26,241 bases of DNA from Amoebophilaceae bacterium UBA1467 (GTDB taxonomy: Bacteria; Bacteroidota; Bacteroidia; Cytophagales; Amoebophilaceae). Below the pieces are notes generated by a model, which did no database searches, was not told the DNA's origin, and was given only the letters and a program-made list of their open reading frames with translations. The position numbers were made by a program, and so were the translations under genes. Below are positions 8,401-15,534 of the stretch, piece by piece; the first letter of the stretch is position 1, and every line of letters starts with the position of its first letter. Location: positions 1,585-27,825 of the forward strand of contig DCSL01000020.1 in assembly GCA_002325615.1 (NCBI GenBank), in the 5' to 3' direction.

Positions 8401-8437
8401 AACCAAGAAATACTTACTTTTGACATCCACTAAATAG
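5414..8437 (+). CDS. Secreted GH3 (NagZ-like) glycosidase fused to a class C beta-lactamase-like domain; C-terminus frameshifted
   Basis: A 1007-aa two-domain protein of a type common in Bacteroidota. An N-terminal signal peptide ends near AYAQ (residue 25-26). The GH3 barrel (about 40-375) carries KHFPGHGDTSQDSH (Asp222-His224 dyad, the NagZ-type acid/base) and TDALNM (nucleophile Asp298), which suggests beta-N-acetylhexosaminidase action on wall sugars. A GH3 C-terminal domain (about 390-600) follows. The beta-lactamase/CubicO domain (about 620 onward) has the SVTK motif (Ser670, Lys673), but the YxN position reads YSC (795-797). After RRGLGG (near residue 928) the reading frame no longer matches the family: a 7-G run at 8191-8197 precedes 79 unrelated residues, while the +1 frame encodes the expected HSGFTGT block at 8263-8283 and then stops at 8305-8307. 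The GH3 part looks intact; the beta-lactamase part may be dead, phase-variable or affected by a sequence error. Confidence 0.88.
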   Translation: MNTRHKAYGLPCVFLLISMLFSAYAQNDRSEQQQEAWVDNVFQSLSEEQRIAQLFLVAAYANKDEAHYSAIEELIQRYNIGGLIFFQGTPINQVALTNRYQQTAPTPLLIATDAEWGLGMRLDGTISYPKPMTLGALQDDTLIYDMGTEIARQLKRIGVHINFAPVMDVNSNPSNSVIGERSFGECKEKVAVKGIAYIKGLQDHGILAVAKHFPGHGDTSQDSHYALPTIAHDRNRLDALELFPFKKAIAAGIQGMMVAHLHVPAYDATPQRATTLCKKVVTDLLKTQLGFQGLVFTDALNMKGVSAHHQPGEVDLLALQAGNDVLVFPEDVSKAIALIRQAIQQKKLDGQAMNAKVKRLLRLKYQMQLSTWQPIETQNLEAQLHTPQAHLLKQLLFEQAVTVVANEGRLIPLKNLAYHNIACLSIVNDDDTKKPKEAAATAMSTTQSCGLSAAELFPSMLKKYAPMAQHTLIRGTITPEAVNTLANKLKQYQVVIVGIHGMSEKRSSNFGLQTEELQLLKSLEKDTALIIVPFGNVYSLAHFQTFKHVIMPYEDDPVAAKIVPQIIFGALSSKGTLPVSIPGGWAAGQGIRTEKISRLGYAPPEAADMDSQILQTIDDIVEKAIAEESMPSCQVLVARKGKVVFDKSYGYHTDAKRKPVTPDTMYDIASVTKVVGTLQALMYLAGTEQLNINKKLSFYLPSLKGTNKGALKIRRILAHQAGLPAYVWGEIRQTLFDANGRLRKALFSTHPSPTYQHQLASDLYGATWLKELVWDCCVNTALRDKSWFKSYSYQYSCVGFYFLHHLAEKLLEQPLDNFLEATFYRPLGLATLTYHPLHKLAQDRMAPTEKDNFFRQDLLQGVVHDLMAALYGGVAGNSGLFSNANDLAIVLQMNLQDGYYGDQRYLQKGVVQSFAKKSFKDNRRGLGGTNRTSTMPHLPLQYMPLKTAMTIVDLQGQPFGIRGHDEPVRWYVKKLSRNKCYRSPLSSPNDQCPNAQTKKYLLLTSTK

Positions 8438-9319
8438 TTGCAGATTTTGAATTTCAAAAAGACGTTTTCTGGTTGGCTAACCAAGCGCTATCAGCTCGTT
8501 ATTCGCAACGAAGAAAATTTAGCAGAAAAGTCCACTTTTAGTTTCAGCTATGCGAAGCTCATCTCCTTGGGTGCTGTCCTGTTGAGCATTCTCCTACTGT
8601 GTAGTCTAGCACTATCCACCACCATCCTGGCCAGGTGGTTAAATCCTGTTTACATGGAGCTGGAAAACAAAAAAAAACTCATTCAGCTGGCCACGGCAGT
8701 AGATACGCTCGAGGAACAAACCACCCAACAGAAAAAGTTTATTGCACTCTTGCAGAGCATTATTGCCGGCAAAGAGCCACCTTCCAACGAACTGCCCACA
8801 GCTAACGAGGAGCAGACTGAGGAAATTCCCGCTCCTTACTCATCCGAGCAACTAGCTGCTGCCGACGCGCTGCTGCAGAGTGAGTTTGAGCATAGCGAAT
8901 CATCTCCTGCGACTACCTGCAACAAGCCTATGAATGCCTTGCAAGCTCTTTTCTTCTTTTCTTCTGTCCGTGGCACTGTTACTCCCCCTTCCAAACACAG
9001 TAGGGGGCAGTATGACGTGGGCATCGTTGCTAAAGAACACAAACCTGTTACGTGTGTGGCCAACGGGGCAGTTATTTTTTCTGCCTGGACTGTAGAAACA
9101 GGTTGGGTCATGGTTATTCAACACAACAAAGGTTTAGTTTCCGTCTATAAACATAATGCAGCATTGTTAAAGAAAGTTGGTAATTTCGTGGAGGCAGGAG
9201 AGGCCATCGCCGTCATGGGCAGTTCTAGCTCAGGAGAGCTTTCTACAGGGCATCATCTGCGTTTTGAGATCTGGCATGAGGGGAAGGCAGTAAATCCCGA
9301 GCATTTCATTAAATTTTAG
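8438..9319 (+). CDS. Membrane-anchored LytM/M23-fold protein lacking zinc ligands (pseudo-peptidase)
   Basis: A 293-aa protein. A short cytoplasmic N-terminus containing the clade-typical TKRYQLVIRNEE is followed by one membrane helix (about 41-63), a coiled-coil stretch (75-110), a low-complexity linker, and a LytM domain (about 175-293). The fold motifs are clear: PVTCVANGAVIFS, SVYKHN, KVGNFVEAGEAIAVMG and the final FEIW...VNPEHFIKF. The zinc site is not conserved. The usual HxxxD is read here as Gln191...Gly195 (QYDVG), and HLHFE has become HLRFE (Arg275). The two catalytic histidines, His239 and His273, remain. The protein therefore probably acts as a binding or activating LytM domain, like EnvC or NlpD, rather than as an endopeptidase. 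The start is a TTG right after the upstream stop codon, in the same frame; a second TTG at 8447 is possible. The bactofilin gene follows. Confidence 0.88.
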   Translation: MQILNFKKTFSGWLTKRYQLVIRNEENLAEKSTFSFSYAKLISLGAVLLSILLLCSLALSTTILARWLNPVYMELENKKKLIQLATAVDTLEEQTTQQKKFIALLQSIIAGKEPPSNELPTANEEQTEEIPAPYSSEQLAAADALLQSEFEHSESSPATTCNKPMNALQALFFFSSVRGTVTPPSKHSRGQYDVGIVAKEHKPVTCVANGAVIFSAWTVETGWVMVIQHNKGLVSVYKHNAALLKKVGNFVEAGEAIAVMGSSSSGELSTGHHLRFEIWHEGKAVNPEHFIKF

Positions 9320-9344
9320 GCTACAACCAGTATAACTATCTATT

Positions 9345-9821
9345 ATGTTTGGCAGTGCTAAGAAAGAAATTTCCCAGGAGGAGTTGAGCAACTCCAGCAA
9401 CATCATTGGCAAAGGGACGAGCTTAGAAGGCAACTTAAATACAGCAGGGAACTTGCGTGTGGAAGGCAAGGTAAAGGGGAATATCCAAACTAAAGCCAAG
9501 GTAGTATTAGGAGAAACCGCAGTGCTAGAAGGAAATATCATCGCCCAAACTGCAGAAATCAGCGGCGAGGTGCAGGGCACGATCACAGTGTCGGGCCTTT
9601 TGACTTTAAAGCCAACCGCTGTTGTCAATGGAGATATTACTACTAGCAAGCTGGTGTTTGAAGAGGGAGCCAAGTTCAACGGAAAATGCAACATGGGTAA
9701 CTCCTTCAAAGAGACCAAAGCTACACAACCTCCAACTACCTCCCACAAAAAAAATGAAAGTCCTATTGAGCCCCATCTCCAACAAGTCACGCTCTCCCAA
9801 ACAGGAGGACAGGGCGCCTAG
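9345..9821 (+). CDS. Bactofilin (polymer-forming cytoskeletal protein)
   Basis: A 158-aa protein with a central bactofilin (PF04519) beta-helix, about residues 18-115. Repeating glycine/valine turns are evident, as in GKGTSLEGNL, GNLRVEGKVKGNI, GETAVLEGNI and SGEVQGTITVSG. Bactofilins polymerise without nucleotide into filaments at the inner membrane and often recruit or position cell-wall enzymes. Its place directly after a LytM-domain gene (25-nt gap) matches that partnership and is a conserved pairing in Bacteroidota. The C-terminal tail (about 120-158) is polar and unstructured, and its last 68 nt are shared, in another frame, with the AtpZ-like gene. The ATG at 9345 has no evident Shine-Dalgarno sequence. 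Confidence 0.93.
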   Translation: MFGSAKKEISQEELSNSSNIIGKGTSLEGNLNTAGNLRVEGKVKGNIQTKAKVVLGETAVLEGNIIAQTAEISGEVQGTITVSGLLTLKPTAVVNGDITTSKLVFEEGAKFNGKCNMGNSFKETKATQPPTTSHKKNESPIEPHLQQVTLSQTGGQGA

Positions 9822-10020
9822 CAGCTACCTCCAATACACCCACTTGAGCTTTCAAATGATGGCTATCATAGGCGCAGGAGTGTGGCTAGGTATACAACTG
9901 GATACTTACTTGCAGCTAGCATTCCCAGTCTTTATGAGCATACTGGCACCTGTCAGTACTGCGTATGCGGTTTACGTCGTCATCAAAACCCTTTCCCAGC
10001 ACCCTCCCCCAAACACTTAG
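9754..10020 (+). CDS. AtpZ/AtpI-family small membrane protein
   Basis: An 88-aa protein with two predicted membrane helices (about 33-47 and 56-78). It shows the F0F1-ATPase assembly-protein (AtpZ, PF09527) pattern: FQMMAIIGAGVWLGIQLD, then a second hydrophobic helix. Family members sit at the head of ATP synthase operons and assist c-ring assembly or Mg handling. The ATG at 9754 is chosen because it gives a family-sized N-terminus; the open frame runs further upstream (to 9622) inside bactofilin, but those residues look like shadow coding. The gene overlaps the bactofilin gene by 68 nt, which suggests translational coupling. No atp genes follow here: the next gene is the symporter/HD fusion. 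Confidence 0.8.
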   Translation: MKVLLSPISNKSRSPKQEDRAPSSYLQYTHLSFQMMAIIGAGVWLGIQLDTYLQLAFPVFMSILAPVSTAYAVYVVIKTLSQHPPPNT

Positions 10021-10090
10021 TTATTTGCCTGACAACGGAATCATATTTATCTTAGTTACATGTGTTGTAGCATACTGGAGAACTTAGTAC

Positions 10091-13000
10091 ATGCATTATC
10101 TTAGTATAGATTACTTGATTATTTATGCGTTCTTGCTCATCACCCTTGTTATAGGCCTCTGTGCGGGTAGGGGTATCACAGACATTCGGGAGTATGCCAA
10201 TGCTAACAAGATATTTGGGACCGGGGCATTGGTGCTAACTTGGCTAGCTACAGATGTTGCAGGAGAAACTGTGTTGGATATGACGGGTTCTGTGAGAACC
10301 GCAGGCATCATACAGCCACTTACGGTTTTTGGCGGTTGGGCCATTGCCATATTGCTACAGGCGCTGGTGTTTGCCCCTAGGTTTATTCAGTTTAGCAACT
10401 GTATTACCATGGGAGACGTCATGGGAGTGCTTTATAAAGGTCCTAGTCAGGTCATGACAGGGATATTGGGCTTCTTCACGGCGCTCTGTATTGCAGGGAT
10501 GGAGCTAACGGTCATAGGCATACTCAGTGAGAGCCTGGGTATTGGCTTTCACGTCGGGGTCTGGGTGGGGGGTATGTTGCTGGTGTTGTATACCACCCAT
10601 GGTGGCATTAAGTCAGTGGCTTTCACAGATGTGTTTCAAGGACTCGTACTGTTTGCTGTTTTGCCGATCATCACAGTAGCGGCTTTGAAACAAGCAGGGG
10701 GCATCAAGCAAGTGTTGATCCAGGTGCCCACTACACAACTGCAATTGTTGAACCACCCTAAGTCATCCTACTATACAGCACTGTTCCTATCGCTCAGTAT
10801 TTTCCAGTTTTCTGTCATTGACCCTGCCCTGATGCAGCGCATACTGATGGGAAGAACCAAACAGCAGTTGCGCAATCAATTTTTTATCGTAGCGGCATGT
10901 TTATTGGCCTTGATGGTTGCTTTATCCTTGCTGGGACTTGCGAGCATCGTTTTACTGCCCGACGAAAACACAGATGTGCCTATAGTGCTACGCATCATTG
11001 AGCATATTCTCCCCATAGGGCTGAAAGGGTTGGCCTTGGCAGGCCTTATAGCCATTACCATGGCAACGTTCGATTCATTTCTGCATGCGGCAGGGCTCAC
11101 CTTAATTCATGATGTTATTTATCCAGTATGTAAAAGGCTGGGCAACACCATCGACGAACTAAAATGGGTGCGCTATGCTACGGTTTGTATAGGTATTGCC
11201 GTTATTGTGATTGGCTCAATGCGTGCAAATGATCTCTATAACTATGTATTGCTCTCTTATAAATTTACGGGCCCCCTATTAGCCTTCCCACTTTTTGCAG
11301 GTGTCTTGGGGCTTAAACCTGATCAAAAAGCTTTTTATGCTGCTTCGGGCGTGACCATCGCAGTGATTTTGCTGAGTGAGTGGTTGTTGCCAGCATCTCA
11401 AGATCGTTGGGTTTCAGTGGTGGGAGTGGTCACTAATGGGATAGTCTTTTTGGGCATCCATGCTATACGCAACCATGGCTTTGCTATTGTCAATCGTACT
11501 CATAGCAAAGAATATTTGTGGAGACCACACCGTGCAAGCATATGGACGCAGCTTAAGCAGTTGCTACCCACACCCCAGCGTATAGTACAGTATTCGCAAA
11601 GGCAAGTAGCACATTATGGTGCACCCTATGCTTTATTCGGCATATTCTGCTGTGTCAACTATCTCTTTCCATACTTCATGTGGGAGCATGACGCCCCTGC
11701 TTCTTATAACTTGATGCTTTATTTGCGTACCCTAGGTGTCCTTGCCTGTGGTTTGTTGCTCGTGAGAGACAAATGGACCCAATCTTTGCTGCCATACCTA
11801 CCCACCTTCTGGCACTTGACACTGCTCTACTGCCTGCCCTTTACCAGCACCGTCATGTTCTTGCTCACCCAAGGAAGTGTAGAGTGGCTCATCAATGTGG
11901 CCCTCACCATCATGTTCCTCATTGTCCTCGTAGACTGGATGAGCTTTATGATCCTTACAATACTAGGTATAGCCCTGGGTTTTCTCTTCTACACACTAGC
12001 CATTGGCCCGATCAGCCTGCAACTGGACTTTAGTACCGGGTATTTGTTGTTATACCAAGGCATCTTTGCCACGCTCATCGGCCTGCTTTTTGCGCGTAGG
12101 AAGCAACTACACTTTGACACCTTGGCCACCCAGCAAAAACAGTTGGCTATCGATAACCAGGCAAGCAAAGAAGAACTCATAGAAGCCACAGAAAAAGAGT
12201 TTCGGTTTGTGAGCCTCCTCAAAAAGGCCGGCATAGAACAACTAGGGAGTGTAGCCCACCTGAGCAAAAAACTCCTAGCCATCAGCCAACAGAAAGGTGA
12301 CATCAAGGAATTCGAAAAACTAGCCCAGCAACTCACTGACCAGCTCACCCCCATGGCCCTAAGTATGGATAAATTTATACACCGTACCACAGGCTTTTTA
12401 CTCCTGGATGGCGTGGAGACACTACCACTTGACAACTTCTTGCAAGCCCTACAACAGGCGTTCTATAAAAAGGGCCAAAGACTTAAGATAGAAGTACGTA
12501 CACAACACAAAACGTTACAGTGTGATATAGAAAAGATGAAGAAGGTGATTCTGAACGGTTTCTCTTTCGTGCAGTCAGTGGCTGGAGAAAGAGAACAAGG
12601 ACCTGTGTTACTAGGTATAGAAGATACGCGGCTAGGCTATGCGGTGGACTCTGTAAGCCCTGATCACATCAAGAAAATAAGGGCCCTGCGATTTGCCATT
12701 ACTACTGCCCCCACACTACCTACGCTAGCTGCGCTGTACACGGCACAAATAGGTGAGGAAAGCATTATGAAACCCGAAGCACCCACTAATATGCCTCTAT
12801 TGGCGAACGAGCGGATTGTGAAGGCTCACTATGGTTACAGCAGCACGATCAGTGAGGGCAATGAGCTCACGCTAGTCTATGTCATTCCTGTCAACGTCCG
12901 AGAGGTGCGTTCCAAAGACATGGATATGCCACATATGAAGCTAGGTGAGGAGTGGCTTCGGGCCGATGATACCTACCCAGGCGCACAAGAGCAAGAGCAA

Positions 13001-13564
13001 ACATTCCTCCAAGCAGTCAAAGAGCGGTCACAAGCAGGTCTCTCCCTAGTAGAAAAAGCCATCAATCTGATCAAGGACTACCACGGTCCTGTCATGCGTC
13101 AGAGTGGCGAGCCGTTTTACTTACATCCGATTGCAGTAGCACAGATTGTACTGGACTATAACACCGACGAAGCCACTGTATTGGGAGCCCTCTTGCACGA
13201 TATAGTAGAGGATACTCCCCTGACGCTAGAGCAGATAGAATTGTTGTTTAATAAGGAAGTAAGCAACATTGTAAGCGGGGTAACCCACATGGAGAGCAAC
13301 AAAGAGACGCTCTATCAAGTGCTGCTCTCCCATCCTGAAAACATCCATAGGCTCTTAGGAGCCGAAGACCCACGAGTGTTGTATGTGAAGCTAGCCGACC
13401 GCATGCACAACCTACGTACCATTCAGGCCAGATCTTATGAGAGCCAACACAGAACTGCTGAGGAGACGTTGCTCTTCTTTGTGCCCTTGGCCAAGTACTT
13501 AGGCCTCAGTGAGGCTGCTGAGGAACTTAAGCACAGGAGTTTTGGGGTGCTGGGGAGCATGTAG
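10091..13564 (+). CDS. Sodium/solute symporter - membrane sensor - histidine-kinase remnant - RelA/SpoT HD hydrolase fusion
   Basis: A 1157-aa protein with an unusual domain order. Residues about 1-470 are a sodium:solute symporter (SSF/PutP-like) with about 13 helices, including LATDVAGETVLDMTGS near the N-terminus. About 495-670 is a second multi-helix block (YNLMLYLRTLGVL, LLYCLPFTSTVMFLL) resembling CqsS/LqsS-type sensor regions. A coiled coil (about 675-700) leads into a stretch laid out like a histidine kinase (about 700-945). It lacks a proper H-box, a DxGxG box and a normal N-box, keeping only a late IVKAHYGYSST...LTLVYVIPV segment. The C-terminus (about 975-1157) is a RelA/SpoT hydrolase domain with Arg1003, His1012, His1036-Asp1037, Glu1040-Asp1041, Asp1103, Asn1107 and Thr1110 intact; it stops where a synthetase domain would begin. 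I infer a sensor at the inner membrane controlling (p)ppGpp breakdown. The gene follows the AtpZ gene after 70 nt. Confidence 0.87.
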   Translation: MHYLSIDYLIIYAFLLITLVIGLCAGRGITDIREYANANKIFGTGALVLTWLATDVAGETVLDMTGSVRTAGIIQPLTVFGGWAIAILLQALVFAPRFIQFSNCITMGDVMGVLYKGPSQVMTGILGFFTALCIAGMELTVIGILSESLGIGFHVGVWVGGMLLVLYTTHGGIKSVAFTDVFQGLVLFAVLPIITVAALKQAGGIKQVLIQVPTTQLQLLNHPKSSYYTALFLSLSIFQFSVIDPALMQRILMGRTKQQLRNQFFIVAACLLALMVALSLLGLASIVLLPDENTDVPIVLRIIEHILPIGLKGLALAGLIAITMATFDSFLHAAGLTLIHDVIYPVCKRLGNTIDELKWVRYATVCIGIAVIVIGSMRANDLYNYVLLSYKFTGPLLAFPLFAGVLGLKPDQKAFYAASGVTIAVILLSEWLLPASQDRWVSVVGVVTNGIVFLGIHAIRNHGFAIVNRTHSKEYLWRPHRASIWTQLKQLLPTPQRIVQYSQRQVAHYGAPYALFGIFCCVNYLFPYFMWEHDAPASYNLMLYLRTLGVLACGLLLVRDKWTQSLLPYLPTFWHLTLLYCLPFTSTVMFLLTQGSVEWLINVALTIMFLIVLVDWMSFMILTILGIALGFLFYTLAIGPISLQLDFSTGYLLLYQGIFATLIGLLFARRKQLHFDTLATQQKQLAIDNQASKEELIEATEKEFRFVSLLKKAGIEQLGSVAHLSKKLLAISQQKGDIKEFEKLAQQLTDQLTPMALSMDKFIHRTTGFLLLDGVETLPLDNFLQALQQAFYKKGQRLKIEVRTQHKTLQCDIEKMKKVILNGFSFVQSVAGEREQGPVLLGIEDTRLGYAVDSVSPDHIKKIRALRFAITTAPTLPTLAALYTAQIGEESIMKPEAPTNMPLLANERIVKAHYGYSSTISEGNELTLVYVIPVNVREVRSKDMDMPHMKLGEEWLRADDTYPGAQEQEQTFLQAVKERSQAGLSLVEKAINLIKDYHGPVMRQSGEPFYLHPIAVAQIVLDYNTDEATVLGALLHDIVEDTPLTLEQIELLFNKEVSNIVSGVTHMESNKETLYQVLLSHPENIHRLLGAEDPRVLYVKLADRMHNLRTIQARSYESQHRTAEETLLFFVPLAKYLGLSEAAEELKHRSFGVLGSM

Positions 13565-13650
13565 AGATAGGCAGGTGGAAGTACATAAAAACAATACAGA
13601 GCAGCCAGTACAAAGACCCGCTATCCCACACCACATAGCCTAACCGCCCA

Positions 13651-13670
13651 TAAGCCTGGCTTAGATTTTT
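13651..13670 (+). terminator. Short hairpin with T-run after the symporter/HD gene
   Basis: TAAGC/GCTTA (with the central CTG as loop) is followed by GATTTTT. It lies in the 108-nt gap between the convergent symporter/HD and glmS genes and ends 2 nt before the glmS stop. The stem is short, so efficiency is uncertain. Confidence 0.4.
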
Positions 13671-13672
13671 GA

Positions 13673-15508
13673 TCACTCTACAGTGACCGACTTAGCCAAG
13701 TTTCTAGGGCAGTCCACATCACAGCCACGCATCACCGCCATATGATAGGCAAGTAATTGCAGTGGTACTATCGCGACCATGGGCATGCATGCCTCATGGA
13801 TAGATGGCACTTCAATGACATAATCAGCAAGCTGGGCAGCTGCTTTGTCGTCTTGTGTCACGATAACAATCACTTTTCCTCCCCTCGCTTTTACCTCTTC
13901 TATGTTCGAGATGATCTTGCTATAAGACCTGTCTTGCGTAGCAATAAACACCACAGGCATGGCTTCATCGATCAAGGCAATGGGGCCGTGCTTCATCTCC
14001 GCAGCAGGATAGCCTTCTGCATGGATGTAAGAGAGTTCTTTGAGTTTGAGAGCTCCTTCTAGTGCCACTGGGAAGTTATAACCCCTGCCCAGGTAAAGGA
14101 AGTTCAGCGCGCCTTTGAACACCTGAGCAATGTGCTTAATCCGATCATTTTGTTGCAAAACAAGTCTCACCGTGTCAGGAACGGCAGCTAGGTGCTGTAG
14201 TAGTGATCTAAATACAGTTGTAGTAATGGTTCGTCGTTGCCGGGCTAGTTCTAGCGCAATCATGATGAGCGCAGTCAGCTGGGCGGTAAAAGCTTTGGTG
14301 CTGGCCACGCCCATCTCAGGACCTGCGTGCGTGTATATGCCTGCATGTGCCGCCCTAGCAATAGAAGATTCGACCACGTTACAAATACCCAAAACAGTGG
14401 CCCCTTGTGCTTTGGCTAACTCAACAGCTGCTCGTGTATCTGCTGTTTCTCCAGACTGCGAAATAGCCAGCACAAAGTCTCCTGAACCAATGATCGGGTT
14501 TCTATAACGGAATTCTGAGGCATACTCCACTTCCACAGGAATCCTACAGAATTCCTCTAAAAAATACTCTGCTGCCAAACCAGCATGCCATGAGGTGCCG
14601 CATGCTACGATGGTAATCTTATTGGCCTTGGCTAGCTGATCTATGTGGTTACTGATGCCTCCGAGCACTAACTTTCGGTTGTCTGCGTCAAGACGCCCCC
14701 GCATACAGTCCTTAATTGCTTTAGGCTGTTCGAAGATTTCCTTGAGCATAAAGTGCTCAAAGCGTCCTCTCTCTATCGTCTCCAAGGTGATGTCTAGCTT
14801 TTGGATAGCAAGTGTTAGGGGAATATCCTTGATACTTTTCATCAACAGCTGGTTGTCCTGGATGACGGCAATTTCATGGTCATTGATGAAGACTGCCTGA
14901 TCTGTGTATTCTACAATAGGCGTTGTATCCGAAGCAATAAAAAACTCATCTTGTCCTATACCAATTACCATAGGACTTCCTTTGCGAGCAGCAATGAGTG
15001 TATTGGGCAGGTCTGCGGATAAGATAACCAGTGCATAAGCGCCTATGACTCTAGGCAGTGCCAACCTCACTGCCTCTTCTAGTGTGCATTGATTTTGTTG
15101 TTGCACATCTTCGATAAAGTACAGCAAGACTTCGGTGTCCGTCTCACTTCTAAAGACATAGCTTTTGTGTAGCAGGTCTTGTCTGAGCACGCTGTAGTTT
15201 TCAATGATACCGTTATGCACAATGGCAAGCCTGCCTGAAGCTGACACCTGAGGGTGGGCATTAGCGTCGCTGGGTACGCCATGTGTAGCCCAGCGTGTAT
15301 GCCCAATGCCAATATGGCCTTTTAGGTTTTTGTTGGCTACAAAACTTTCCAGCGCACTGACCCTGCCTGCCTTCTTGTACACTTGAAGGCCCCCATCCAG
15401 CAGCGCAATCCCTGCACTATCATAGCCTCTGTATTCTAGTCTTTTAAGCCCTTTTAAGAGGATAGGATAGCTTTTTTGGTGCCCTACGTACGCAATGATG
15501 CCACACAT
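13673..15508 (-). CDS. glmS: Glucosamine-6-phosphate synthase (isomerising glutamine-fructose-6-phosphate aminotransferase)
   Basis: GlmS makes glucosamine-6-phosphate from fructose-6-phosphate and glutamine, the first step to UDP-GlcNAc for peptidoglycan and other envelope sugars. The 611-aa product is full length. It starts MCGIIAYVG, giving the Cys2 glutaminase nucleophile after Met removal. Glutaminase motifs follow: LEYRGYDSAG, GHTRWATHG, HNGIIENY and SETDTEVL. Two SIS sugar-isomerase domains come next, with ACGTSWHAG and AISQSGETADT in the first and LGRGYNFPVALEGALKLKE in the second. The C-terminal LAKSVTVE completes the synthase site. It is last in a likely pdhA - TPR - glmS operon, with gaps of only 25 and 26 nt. 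No glmS ribozyme would be expected or fits, since the upstream gene is so close. Confidence 0.98.
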   Translation of the reverse strand: MCGIIAYVGHQKSYPILLKGLKRLEYRGYDSAGIALLDGGLQVYKKAGRVSALESFVANKNLKGHIGIGHTRWATHGVPSDANAHPQVSASGRLAIVHNGIIENYSVLRQDLLHKSYVFRSETDTEVLLYFIEDVQQQNQCTLEEAVRLALPRVIGAYALVILSADLPNTLIAARKGSPMVIGIGQDEFFIASDTTPIVEYTDQAVFINDHEIAVIQDNQLLMKSIKDIPLTLAIQKLDITLETIERGRFEHFMLKEIFEQPKAIKDCMRGRLDADNRKLVLGGISNHIDQLAKANKITIVACGTSWHAGLAAEYFLEEFCRIPVEVEYASEFRYRNPIIGSGDFVLAISQSGETADTRAAVELAKAQGATVLGICNVVESSIARAAHAGIYTHAGPEMGVASTKAFTAQLTALIMIALELARQRRTITTTVFRSLLQHLAAVPDTVRLVLQQNDRIKHIAQVFKGALNFLYLGRGYNFPVALEGALKLKELSYIHAEGYPAAEMKHGPIALIDEAMPVVFIATQDRSYSKIISNIEEVKARGGKVIVIVTQDDKAAAQLADYVIEVPSIHEACMPMVAIVPLQLLAYHMAVMRGCDVDCPRNLAKSVTVE

Positions 15509-15534
15509 GTTGATAGAGTAATGGGCTGCTTAGA

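Noticed and set aside
9622..9753. Longer N-terminus for the AtpZ-like protein
   Set aside because: The extra 44 residues are encoded inside bactofilin in another frame and have no AtpZ counterpart; the ATG at 9754 gives a normal family length.
9230..9790. 186-codon minus-strand open frame antisense to the LytM and bactofilin genes
   Set aside because: It lies opposite two clear family matches and has no family motif itself; it is a mirror of their codon pattern.
11989..12435. 148-codon minus-strand open frame inside the symporter/HD gene
   Set aside because: Antisense to a continuous, motif-bearing frame, with serine-rich shadow composition and no family match.
15509..15534. glmS ribozyme upstream of glmS
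   Set aside because: Only 26 nt separate the TPR gene from glmS, too short for the ribozyme, which is mainly a Firmicutes element.
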